A stretch of 20,029 nt of DNA from an uncultured Actinomycetes bacterium (GTDB lineage Bacteria; Actinomycetota; Actinomycetes; Nanopelagicales; Nanopelagicaceae). The stretch lies in the NCBI GenBank assembly GCA_903928395.1, contig CAIYQS010000005.1, positions 1 through 20,029 on the forward strand, written 5' to 3'. The notes under the pieces are model-generated. The model had not been told where the DNA came from and searched no databases. It saw only the letters and a list, made by a program, of their open reading frames with translations. Position numbers and translations under genes: made by a program. Within the stretch, counting starts at the first letter, position 1, and each line of letters opens with the position of its first letter. This document shows positions 1-7,489 of the stretch, piece after piece.

Positions 1-16
1 AAAGCAAATAGCAGAC

Positions 17-1357
17 TTAAAGAGTTGCGAAGGCCTCATCTAGAACTTGCAACGCATCTGCTAGTAACTCGTCACTGATGACCAACGGTGGCAGGAATCG
101 GATGACATTGCCATACGTTCCTGCAGTCAAAATGAAGACGCCGTGTGCAGTGCAATATTTAATGACCTTGCTCATCGCAGCGCTATTAGGTTCGATTGAT
201 CCAGGAACGATCAGTTCGATCGCTTGCATTGCACCGCGGCCACGAACTTCACCAATCACTGGATATTTGGCTGCAAGTGCGCGAAGACCAGCACCCAACA
301 CATCTCCAATGTGCCTTGCGCGTTCGATAAGTCCATCTTCTTCGATGGTTTCAATAGCGCCAAGTGCTGCTGCACATGCAATTGGGTTACCGCCGAAAGT
401 TCCGCCAAGGCCAGACACATGCACAGAGTCCATGATTTCTGCGCGACCAGTTACTCCGGCAAGCGGTAATCCGCCACCAATTCCTTTGGCTGTGATCAAA
501 ATATCTGGAACAACGTTTTCATCTTCGATGGCAAACATATGGCCAGTGCGGGCGAATCCTGATTGAACTTCATCTGCCATAAAGACGATGCCATGTTTGC
601 GAGAATATTCGGCTAGCGCAGGCAAGAACCCCTTCGGCGGAACAATAAAGCCACCTTCGCCTTGAATTGGTTCTATCAAGATTGCCGCAACGTTGTGTGC
701 ACCAATCTCTTTCTCGATCTTATGGGTAATCATTTCGATTGCATCTTGCGTGATTGTCTCTTTTGGACCAATCCAACGATATTCGTACGGCATAGGTACG
801 CGATAAATTTCTGGCGCAAATGGCCCAAATCCCTCTTTATATGGCATGTTCTTGGCATTAAGTGCCATCGTTAAATTTGTGCGACCGTGGTAGGCATGTT
901 CGAATACAACAATTGCTTGACGCTTTGTGTAATGACGCGCGATCTTGACAGCGTTCTCTACTGCTTCTGCGCCAGAGTTAGCCAACATTGACTTCTTCTT
1001 GTGTGAGCCCGGCGTTAAACGATTGAGAGCTTCGCAAACTTCGATGTAATTAATATATGGGGCAACAGTGAAACAGGTGTGTGTGAAAGCTTGCACTTGG
1101 TCGATCACGTTGGCAACCACTCGCGACGCGCTATTTCCTACGTTGGTGACACCGATGCCTGAACCCATATCAATGATCTGATTGCCATCAAGATCTAACA
1201 GAATGGCATCACTTGCACGTTCAATAACCACTGGAAATGTAAGACCTAGTCCACCCGCTACAGCTTCTGCGCGACGCTCAATTGCAGCGTTTGATTTTGG
1301 GCCAGGAATAGCAGTGACCACGCGGCGAACTTGTTCGAGGTTTGTAAGTGTTGTCAT
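17..1357 (-). CDS. gabT: 4-aminobutyrate aminotransferase (GABA transaminase)
   Basis: This 446-residue class III PLP aminotransferase would move the amino group of GABA to 2-oxoglutarate, giving succinate semialdehyde and glutamate in the cytosol. Visible hallmarks are NSGAEAVENAVK (127-138), the aromatic-rich HAYHGRT (154-160), IEPIQGEGG (228-236), ADEVQSG (261-267, with the PLP-contacting D262) and the Schiff-base lysine K291 in ITAKGIGGGLPL. Length matches GabT. The ATG at 1357 lies six bases after TACACT and has no Shine-Dalgarno sequence, so a leaderless mRNA is likely. It diverges from a decarboxylase, and a 4-aminobutyraldehyde dehydrogenase at 11089-12516 would supply GABA, which supports GABA over ornithine or acetylornithine as substrate. 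5-Aminovalerate is a possible second substrate. Confidence 0.92.
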   Translation of the reverse strand: MTTLTNLEQVRRVVTAIPGPKSNAAIERRAEAVAGGLGLTFPVVIERASDAILLDLDGNQIIDMGSGIGVTNVGNSASRVVANVIDQVQAFTHTCFTVAPYINYIEVCEALNRLTPGSHKKKSMLANSGAEAVENAVKIARHYTKRQAIVVFEHAYHGRTNLTMALNAKNMPYKEGFGPFAPEIYRVPMPYEYRWIGPKETITQDAIEMITHKIEKEIGAHNVAAILIEPIQGEGGFIVPPKGFLPALAEYSRKHGIVFMADEVQSGFARTGHMFAIEDENVVPDILITAKGIGGGLPLAGVTGRAEIMDSVHVSGLGGTFGGNPIACAAALGAIETIEEDGLIERARHIGDVLGAGLRALAAKYPVIGEVRGRGAMQAIELIVPGSIEPNSAAMSKVIKYCTAHGVFILTAGTYGNVIRFLPPLVISDELLADALQVLDEAFATL

Positions 1358-1363
1358 AGGAAA

Positions 1364-1369
1364 AGTGTA
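1364..1369 (-). promoter_or_regulatory. -10 box of leaderless gabT promoter
   Basis: TACACT on the minus strand fits TANNNT and ends exactly six bases before the gabT ATG, which places the expected transcription start on the start codon. No clear -35 hexamer is seen. Confidence 0.7.
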
Positions 1370-1414
1370 CGACCAGATTTATCGCCCGCACCCCAGGGAT
1401 GGGAATTCCTTAGA

Positions 1415-1420
1415 TAAGAT
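1415..1420 (+). promoter_or_regulatory. -10 box of leaderless decarboxylase promoter
   Basis: TAAGAT ends six bases before the GTG at 1427. This spacing favours that GTG over the in-frame GTG at 1421, which would touch the box. An 8-bp palindrome GGAATTCC (1402-1409) sits just upstream, about where a -35 region would begin. Confidence 0.68.
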
Positions 1421-1426
1421 GTGAAG

Positions 1427-2890
1427 GTGAACTCCAGGGAAACAAAAACTGAATCTCATCGTGAGCCACTCCGTGCTCACGCTCCGTTGCTCGACGCTTA
1501 TCTAAAGTATTTCGAGAGTGGTGGACCAACCTTCACAATCCCAGGACACAAGCAGATGGCCTACAAGTTGGACGCTGGGCTCGGAGCGGTTGTTGATAGT
1601 GATACGCCTCTCTACGGTGGCTTGGATGAGATCAAGTTAACGCATGGAACCTTAAAGCGAGCCGAGCAAATGGCTGCAGAGTTTTGGCACGCTGATTACG
1701 CACGATTTTCCACTGGAGGCTCTACCCATGCGAATCAAGCGATCATTCTGGCCCTTGGCCAACCAGGACAAAAGGTTGCTGTCTCGCGAACCGCACACCG
1801 GTCAGTGTTAAGTGCTCTCGTCCTCGCCGATCTGCAACCCATCTGGATGACACCTGATATTGATGAAGCAACGGGATTTCCGATGGGAATCGGGCTGGCT
1901 GAAGTACAGAGAGCTCTTCAAGAAAAGCCGATCGCTATTTTATTAACCGAGCCTGGTTACCTGGGAACGATGTCCGAGCTTGGACCAGTCATAGCTGCTG
2001 CGCACGCGCAATCTGTTCCAGTAGTTATCGATGCCGCCTGGGGTGGTCACTTTGGATTTAATAAAGATTTACCAAAGAATTGCTTGCAACTTGGTGCGGA
2101 TGTTCTAGTCACGAGTGTTCATAAAGCGCTACCCGGTTACAGCGCATCCGCTTTACTGCTTGCGCAAGGAAAGTACATCAATCTTTCTCGTGTAGAACAA
2201 AGTTTTGAAACGACGCACACAACTTCACCTGCTGGCGCACCACTCGCTTCCATCGACGGGGTACGCGCTCTGCTCTCACTCCGCGGTGAAGAATTATTGG
2301 CAGAGTTATTACTCAATGTAAATAATTTTAAGACGCGCGTGCAATCTTATTTTGATCTCCCTATATTTTTATATACAACTGATTTCCCAGATGGTCGTTT
2401 CGATCCTACAAAAATTGTGCTCCGTGCTAATCAACTTGGCACTAGTGGAGTTGCAATCGAAAACGAGCTCATCACATATGGAATTCGAGTTGAGATGGCA
2501 GATAACGACACCATGGTTTTTCTTGCAACCATCGCCGATGATGAAGATGATTTTAATTTGCTTGCGGATCGATTGATCCCGATATTGCAAAAACTTCAAT
2601 CAAAATCGCGTCCATCGGTAACGGCGCTTAGCTGGTCAATCGTGCCGCAGGTGGGCACCAGCATGCGTAACGCCTACTTTGCTGAAACCGAGTTGGTCGC
2701 TGCCGATATGGCAGTTGGTCGAATTAGTGCGGATCTCATTGCCCCGTACCCACCTGGGGTTGCGGTTGTCGCTCCTGGCGAAGTACTTACTGAGCAAATC
2801 ATTAATGGACTTGCTGCCAACAAAGCTGCTGGCGTCCGCATTGCTTATGCCACGGACAGAACGCTCACCAAATATCGCGTTATTTTATAA
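1427..2890 (+). CDS. Orn/Lys/Arg decarboxylase, short fold-type I form
   Basis: This cytosolic PLP enzyme (487 residues from GTG 1427) belongs to the short Orn/Lys/Arg decarboxylase family, like the roughly 490-residue Bacillus SpeA/YaaO group without the N-terminal wing domain of enterobacterial enzymes. Seen: FTIPGHKQ near residue 37, FSTGGSTHANQA near 95 (phosphate-binding region), VVIDAAWGGH with the PLP aspartate D202, and the PLP lysine K233 in SVHKALPGYSAS. The C-terminal PYPPGVAVVAPGE segment is also typical. Substrate (ornithine, lysine or arginine) cannot be told from sequence. GTG 1427 is chosen over GTG 1421 because TAAGAT ends six bases before it. The 3' end overlaps the convergent glgM gene by 11 bp. 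With GabT and the PatD-like enzyme nearby, a role in polyamine/GABA metabolism is a reasonable inference. Confidence 0.87.
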   Translation: MNSRETKTESHREPLRAHAPLLDAYLKYFESGGPTFTIPGHKQMAYKLDAGLGAVVDSDTPLYGGLDEIKLTHGTLKRAEQMAAEFWHADYARFSTGGSTHANQAIILALGQPGQKVAVSRTAHRSVLSALVLADLQPIWMTPDIDEATGFPMGIGLAEVQRALQEKPIAILLTEPGYLGTMSELGPVIAAAHAQSVPVVIDAAWGGHFGFNKDLPKNCLQLGADVLVTSVHKALPGYSASALLLAQGKYINLSRVEQSFETTHTTSPAGAPLASIDGVRALLSLRGEELLAELLLNVNNFKTRVQSYFDLPIFLYTTDFPDGRFDPTKIVLRANQLGTSGVAIENELITYGIRVEMADNDTMVFLATIADDEDDFNLLADRLIPILQKLQSKSRPSVTALSWSIVPQVGTSMRNAYFAETELVAADMAVGRISADLIAPYPPGVAVVAPGEVLTEQIINGLAANKAAGVRIAYATDRTLTKYRVIL

Positions 2891-4025
2891 GGCTTTTGTA
2901 GAGTTCCACGGTTTCGTGCGCGATTGAGTCCCAACTGAATTGATCTATTGCTCGTACACGTCCGGCCTCACCGTATTTGCGTAAGAGATCTCTGTCTGAC
3001 ATCAGCGCATTTATTCTTTCGGTAAAGGCGGCTTCAAACTCTGCGGCATTGCCAGAGTAGTGAATCAGTTCCCCAGTCATTCCATCTGCTACGACTTCGG
3101 GGATTCCACCGACATCGCTGGCAAGGACTGCCGTTTCGCACGCCATTGCTTCTAAATTAACAATTCCGAGCGGCTCATAAATTGATGGACACAAAAATAG
3201 ATCGGCGCTAGAAAGTAGCGCGATTACATCGGGCTGAGGTGCCATTTTGCTAATCCAAATTACATTGTTGCGAGTCGCCTGCAATTCTTCGATAGCTGCT
3301 TGAACTTCAGCACCGATTCCAGGTTCGTCTGGACTTCCGGCACATAACACCAACCCAAATTGTGGATCCACATTTTTCCAAGCACGCAACAAATGAGTTA
3401 GACCTTTTTGGCGAGTAATACGTCCGACAAAAATTGCGTAGGGACCAGTGACGCCCAAAGCAGCAAGCAGTTCTGGATTCGATTGTGGGTAATAAGTTTC
3501 GGTGTCGATCCCATTTAATATTGCATGAACTTTATTGGGGTCGAGTGCTGGATAAGCGCGCAAGACATCGCGACGCATGCCCTGCGAAACGGCGATAATT
3601 GCATCGGCTGCTTCGTAGGCAGTTTTTTCAGCCCAGGATGAAATTCGATATCCGCCCCCTATCTGTTCCTCTTTCCAAGGGCGATCTGGCTCAAGTGAGT
3701 GCGCACTAATAACATGAGGAATTTTGTATAAAATCTTGGCAAAGTGGCCAGCCATATTTGCATACCAGGTATGTGAGTGGACGATATCCACACCTGCTAA
3801 ATTCGAGGCGATCTGGGCATCGGTAATTAAGGCTTGCATTGCTGGATTGAGCTGCATTTCTGCAGCGGTCAATTCGTAACCTGTAGCGTCAGTTCGGGGT
3901 TCGCCAAAGCAGTGAATATCCACATCCACCAAGGTTTGAAGACTTTTAGCGAGGTACTTAACATGGACTCCAGCGCCACCATAAATATGAGGGGGCCATT
4001 CTTTGGTAACAATTCCGACCTTCAC
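2880..4025 (-). CDS. glgM: ADP-glucose:glucose-1-phosphate glucosyltransferase (GlgM, actinobacterial GlgA type)
   Basis: This is a GT4-type retaining glycosyltransferase of 381 residues with two Rossmann domains. It has the N-terminal KEWPPHIYGGAGVHV motif, HSHTW near 84-88, GRITRQKG near 201-208, and the C-terminal E-x7-E pair (E284, E292) in YEPLGIVNLEAMA. This length and the N-terminal signature are those of the actinobacterial GlgA/GlgM group (Mycobacterium GlgM), which makes maltose-1-phosphate from ADP-glucose and glucose-1-phosphate. The presence of glgE and glgC beside it supports GlgM over a classical GT5 glycogen synthase, which is about 480 residues. The start is taken as GTG 4025 because GGGAG (4032-4036) stands six bases before it; the TTG at 4031 would touch that site. 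The gene diverges from glgC and overlaps the convergent decarboxylase end. Confidence 0.88.
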   Translation of the reverse strand: MKVGIVTKEWPPHIYGGAGVHVKYLAKSLQTLVDVDIHCFGEPRTDATGYELTAAEMQLNPAMQALITDAQIASNLAGVDIVHSHTWYANMAGHFAKILYKIPHVISAHSLEPDRPWKEEQIGGGYRISSWAEKTAYEAADAIIAVSQGMRRDVLRAYPALDPNKVHAILNGIDTETYYPQSNPELLAALGVTGPYAIFVGRITRQKGLTHLLRAWKNVDPQFGLVLCAGSPDEPGIGAEVQAAIEELQATRNNVIWISKMAPQPDVIALLSSADLFLCPSIYEPLGIVNLEAMACETAVLASDVGGIPEVVADGMTGELIHYSGNAAEFEAAFTERINALMSDRDLLRKYGEAGRVRAIDQFSWDSIAHETVELYKSLIK

Positions 4026-4049
4026 TCGCAACTCCCATCGGACGAATAA

Positions 4050-4066
4050 GCCCTTATCTTAAGGGC
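4050..4066. promoter_or_regulatory. 17-bp inverted repeat in the glgM/glgC divergent promoter
   Basis: GCCCTTA (4050-4056), loop TCT, TAAGGGC (4060-4066) is a perfect 7-bp dyad. It overlaps the probable minus-strand -10 box TAAGAT (4056-4061) of glgM, which would give a 5' leader of about 24 bases with a GGGAG ribosome site. It also covers the -35 area of the glgC promoter. The position suits an operator acting on both genes. No known regulator was recognised. Confidence 0.5.
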
Positions 4067-4076
4067 AAAATTAAGA

Positions 4077-4082
4077 TACCGT
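4077..4082 (+). promoter_or_regulatory. -10 box of leaderless glgC promoter
   Basis: TACCGT ends six bases before the glgC ATG at 4089, the same spacing as in the other leaderless genes here. An overlapping TAAGAT (4072-4077) is an alternative -10 that would give a leader of about five bases. Confidence 0.6.
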
Positions 4083-4088
4083 TTTTCC

Positions 4089-5309
4089 ATGAGTAGTAGA
4101 GACGAACTGATTTCGATCGTATTGGCTGGCGGCGAGGGGAAGCGGTTGCTGCCCCTGACACATGATCGCGCAAAACCCGCCGTTCCCTTTGGCGGCGCGT
4201 ATAGGTTGATTGATTTTGTGCTCTCTAATCTCGTCAATGGAAATATGCGCAAGATCGCAGTACTCACCCAATACAAATCGCATTCGCTCGACAAGCACAT
4301 CACCACTACCTGGCGAATGTCTTCGCTCACTAATAACTACGTAACTACAGTTCCTGCGCAACAGCGCCTCGGACCTCGTTGGTACACCGGCAGCGCCGAT
4401 GCTATTTTGCAGAATTTTAATTTGATTCACGACGAAGATCCAAAGTATGTGCTCGTATTTGGTGCAGATCACGTGTACCGAATGGATCCAGATCAAATGT
4501 TTGATTTTCACAAAGAGTACGGTGCGGCGGTAACTGTTGCTGCCATTCGTGTTCCACAAAATCAGGCAAGCGAGTTCGGAGTCATCGAGCTTGAGCCCGA
4601 TGGTGTGACTATCAAGGCATTTCATGAAAAACCAGCCAATCCACCATCAATTCCAGGTGAACCTGATTGGTCGCTCATCTCCATGGGTAACTACATTTTC
4701 AATCGCAAAGCTATGGAGGAAGTTCTTCTTGAGGATTCTAGAGATGAATCAAGTAAGCATGACTTGGGAACAAACATCATCCCGATGTTATCTAGTCGAG
4801 GTCAAGCCGTTGCTTACGACTTTAACCTCAATGTTGTACCAGGTGAAACCGAGCGCGATCACGGTTATTGGCGCGACCTTGGAACGTTGCAGTCATACTA
4901 CGAATCGCATATGGACCTGGTCTCCATTCACCCGATTTTTAATTTATATAACCGCGAGTGGCCAGTACTAACACACTTGCCACCATTACCTCCCGCAAAG
5001 TTCAGCGGCTCTGGAAGTGCTGTCGACTCGATTGTTGGTGCCGGTTCCATCATTGCTGGTGGTCGTGTAGAGAGTTCGGTCATTTCATACGACGTTCGAA
5101 TAGCTTCAGGAGCTGTTATTCAAAGCTCTGTTGTGATGCCAAATGTAGTTATCGGAAGCGGTTCGATTATCCGCAATGCGATCATTGATAAAGGCGTCAT
5201 AGTCGAACCCGGCGCTCAACTTGGAGTAGATCACGAAAAAGACGCCAAGCGTTATACCGTGACTGAATCCGGACTTGTTGTTGTTGGAAAAGGACAGATC
5301 GTTATTTAG
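4089..5309 (+). CDS. glgC: Glucose-1-phosphate adenylyltransferase (ADP-glucose pyrophosphorylase)
   Basis: This cytosolic enzyme makes ADP-glucose and pyrophosphate from ATP and glucose-1-phosphate, the committed step of glycogen synthesis. The 406-residue protein has the nucleotide-binding LAGGEGKRLLPLT (12-24) with K29-P30 downstream, the RLIDFVLSN segment (39-47), FGADHVYRMD (124-133), EFGVIE (162-167), FHEKP (178-182), and a C-terminal left-handed beta-helix rich in hydrophobic hexad repeats (about 300-380). Length is normal for bacterial GlgC. It has no ribosome site; the ATG sits six bases after TACCGT. Its stop overlaps the end of convergent glgX by 8 bp. Divergent glgM would use its product. 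Confidence 0.95.
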   Translation: MSSRDELISIVLAGGEGKRLLPLTHDRAKPAVPFGGAYRLIDFVLSNLVNGNMRKIAVLTQYKSHSLDKHITTTWRMSSLTNNYVTTVPAQQRLGPRWYTGSADAILQNFNLIHDEDPKYVLVFGADHVYRMDPDQMFDFHKEYGAAVTVAAIRVPQNQASEFGVIELEPDGVTIKAFHEKPANPPSIPGEPDWSLISMGNYIFNRKAMEEVLLEDSRDESSKHDLGTNIIPMLSSRGQAVAYDFNLNVVPGETERDHGYWRDLGTLQSYYESHMDLVSIHPIFNLYNREWPVLTHLPPLPPAKFSGSGSAVDSIVGAGSIIAGGRVESSVISYDVRIASGAVIQSSVVMPNVVIGSGSIIRNAIIDKGVIVEPGAQLGVDHEKDAKRYTVTESGLVVVGKGQIVI

Positions 5310-7434
5310 CGCTGGTGGCTCGGTTAACGAGCCATACCTGCACTGCATGAGACTGCAGAATCACCTTGCTCTCTGGTGCAGCCAGACGAGGTGAGTAGTG
5401 CATGACGTTTTCAGCTGAATCGAAGACCGATCTATATGAGTCACCTATATGGTCACCTGGGAGTGTGAACTCTTTTTGGAGAATGGAGCCATTGAACATA
5501 AGAAGCAACCCGCGGTCCTCACCGGCTTCCACGTACATCATCAGGTTACGGTTATCGAGTTTGTCCCAATCGGATTGCGTCATTTCTAACCCAGCGCGAG
5601 TAAACCAAGCTAGATCTTTTCTGGATGTGTTGAGGTCGAGCTGACCAGTAAAGAACATTCTTGCAACTGGCATTAAATAATTTTTGCGGAGTCGAATTAA
5701 ATTAACGGTGGTTTCGAGCATGTCAATCTGATGCGCGTCATACTTCCAACTTAACGCCCATCCGCCATTGAATGCATTTTCATCGCGCAATTCTTCGCCG
5801 CGCTTGTTACTAGGGAGTGAGTAGGCATTATTGGATCCCATTTGGGTGCGACCCACTTCATCACCCATGGTGATCATCGGAATTCCGGCAGAAAGTAATA
5901 GACAAGACATCATGGACTTTTTGAGCCGCTGGCGAATCTCGTTAATAGTGAAATGGTTGGTTACGCCTTCTATTCCTGCATTCCATGAATAATTGGCATC
6001 GGTACCGTCGCGATTTTCTTCACCATTCGCTTCATTGTGTTTGCGGGTATATGTGACGACATCATTAAGGGTGAATCCGTCATGGGCAGTCAGGAAATTA
6101 ATTGTTGATGTTGGGCCACGATAGGCAAAAATATCGTGAGACCCGGATAGCCGCGTAGCAAGTTCGCCAACACCAGTCGGAGCAGCCCCGCCAGCCTCTG
6201 CGAGCCAAAATTTACGTAACGCATCGCGATATTTGTCATTCCACTCCCGCCATGGATATGGAAAATAACCCAGGGCGTAGCCTCGCGTATCCCAAGGTTC
6301 GGCAATTAATTTTCTTTCACGTAATACTGGATCAGCAACCATGGCCACAATGAGAGCAGAAATTCCATCGATTTCGTCATGGCTCCGAGCGAGCGCCGCT
6401 GCTAGATCAAAACGGAAGCCATCGATCCCAATTTCTTCCGCCCACCAATGCAACGAGTCAATAATCATTCGAACCACATGAGGCCTTCGAACGTCAACGG
6501 TGTTACCGCAACCGGTGAAATCGTCATAAGCGTCCTCAGTAGATCGACGATAGAAATTGCGAGAATCAATTCCGCGGAAGGACAGGGTGGGGCCGCTAAC
6601 TCCTCCTTCAGCAGTGTGGTTATAAACGACGTCGAGCAATACTTCGATTCCCGCGTCGTGTAACTTGGAAACTGCTTCGCGTAATTCGGCAACCGGATCA
6701 TTAGTCGCTGCGTACCCCGAGTGCGGCGCCGAAAAAGCTATCGCGTTGTATCCCCAATGATTTTCGCGACCGCGGGCGTGGATAGCAGGCTCAGTGATAA
6801 ATTGGTGAATAGGTAGAAGTTCAAGCGCAGTGATTCCTAGCGTCTGCAAATAGTTAATCGTGCTGGGGTGACCAAGTGCTTTGTAGGTACCCCGTTCGTG
6901 TTCTGGAATCTGGTGATTGAACTCGGTCAATCCCCGAACATGCGCCTCATAAATAATGGTTTTAGACCAACCCGTGATTGGGCGACTATCGATGGCACGA
7001 TGACTTGCTACGACAACCGAGTGTGGAACGAAGGGAAGGTTATCTCTGGTGTCTAGAACTGATAGATCTCCCGTTCCAATGCCATCCGTTGCCACATGTG
7101 CGTAAATTTCTGGCACATATTGCAGTTCACCAACGACGGTATGGGCGTTTGGATCAAGCAATAATTTATTGGGGTTAAATCGCCATCCTTTTGACGGATC
7201 CCAAGGACCGTAGACTCGATAGCCGTAGCGCTGACCGGCTCGAACTCCTTGAAAATAACCGTGGTAAATCGGACCATTGCGGTCCTCTAGCTCATAACGA
7301 GTTTCGATGAACTTTCCATCAACAAGATCTATTAGGCAGAGTTCGACTTTGGAGGCCGATGGCGCCCAAATCGCGAAGTTAGTTCCTTCGTGAGTTAGAT
7401 GCGAACCTAAATATCGCTGGTCGCCTCTAGCCAT
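5302..7434 (-). CDS. glgX: Glycogen debranching enzyme (GH13 isoamylase type)
   Basis: This 710-residue GH13 protein hydrolyses alpha-1,6 branches, probably of phosphorylase-limit glycogen. An N-terminal CBM48-like beta domain (about 5-110) precedes the barrel. Catalytic regions are DVVYNH (268-273), GFRFDLA with nucleophile D343, LIAEPWD with acid E379, and TAHDG with transition-state residues H451 and D452. A C-terminal beta domain follows from about 600. Length matches GlgX/TreX. The ATG at 7434 is six bases after TATCCT and has no ribosome site, so it probably has its own leaderless transcript although it lies only 55 bp downstream of glgB. Its last 8 bp overlap glgC tail-to-tail. A 7-bp hairpin (5316-5334) lies inside its last codons. 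Confidence 0.93.
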   Translation of the reverse strand: MARGDQRYLGSHLTHEGTNFAIWAPSASKVELCLIDLVDGKFIETRYELEDRNGPIYHGYFQGVRAGQRYGYRVYGPWDPSKGWRFNPNKLLLDPNAHTVVGELQYVPEIYAHVATDGIGTGDLSVLDTRDNLPFVPHSVVVASHRAIDSRPITGWSKTIIYEAHVRGLTEFNHQIPEHERGTYKALGHPSTINYLQTLGITALELLPIHQFITEPAIHARGRENHWGYNAIAFSAPHSGYAATNDPVAELREAVSKLHDAGIEVLLDVVYNHTAEGGVSGPTLSFRGIDSRNFYRRSTEDAYDDFTGCGNTVDVRRPHVVRMIIDSLHWWAEEIGIDGFRFDLAAALARSHDEIDGISALIVAMVADPVLRERKLIAEPWDTRGYALGYFPYPWREWNDKYRDALRKFWLAEAGGAAPTGVGELATRLSGSHDIFAYRGPTSTINFLTAHDGFTLNDVVTYTRKHNEANGEENRDGTDANYSWNAGIEGVTNHFTINEIRQRLKKSMMSCLLLSAGIPMITMGDEVGRTQMGSNNAYSLPSNKRGEELRDENAFNGGWALSWKYDAHQIDMLETTVNLIRLRKNYLMPVARMFFTGQLDLNTSRKDLAWFTRAGLEMTQSDWDKLDNRNLMMYVEAGEDRGLLLMFNGSILQKEFTLPGDHIGDSYRSVFDSAENVMHYSPRLAAPESKVILQSHAVQVWLVNRATSAK
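5316..5334. terminator. Hairpin at the convergent glgC/glgX ends
   Basis: TGGCTCG (5316-5322), loop GTTAA, CGAGCCA (5328-5334) forms a perfect 7-bp stem starting seven bases after the glgC stop and inside the 3' codons of glgX. No T-tract follows on either strand, so it is not a textbook intrinsic terminator. It could still stall RNA polymerase or protect a glgC 3' end. Confidence 0.35.
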
Positions 7435-7440
7435 TGGGAG

Positions 7441-7446
7441 AGGATA
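7441..7446 (-). promoter_or_regulatory. -10 box of leaderless glgX promoter
   Basis: TATCCT on the minus strand ends six bases before the glgX ATG. Two direct copies of TCCTACG (7466-7472 and 7483-7489, plus-strand reading) lie upstream, the nearer one over the expected -35 region. Confidence 0.65.
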
Positions 7447-7489
7447 GCGTCAAATTTCTACCCCTTCCTACGAAGGCGAGTCTCCTACG

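Noticed and set aside
2880..4031. Classical GlgA glycogen synthase (GT5)
   Set aside because: At 381 residues it is about 100 too short and has the actinobacterial GlgM-type N-terminus; glgE next to it supports the maltose-1-phosphate role.
4071..4625. Long minus-strand ORF opposite glgC
   Set aside because: It runs antisense to a clear glgC gene and shows no family features; it is an antisense shadow.
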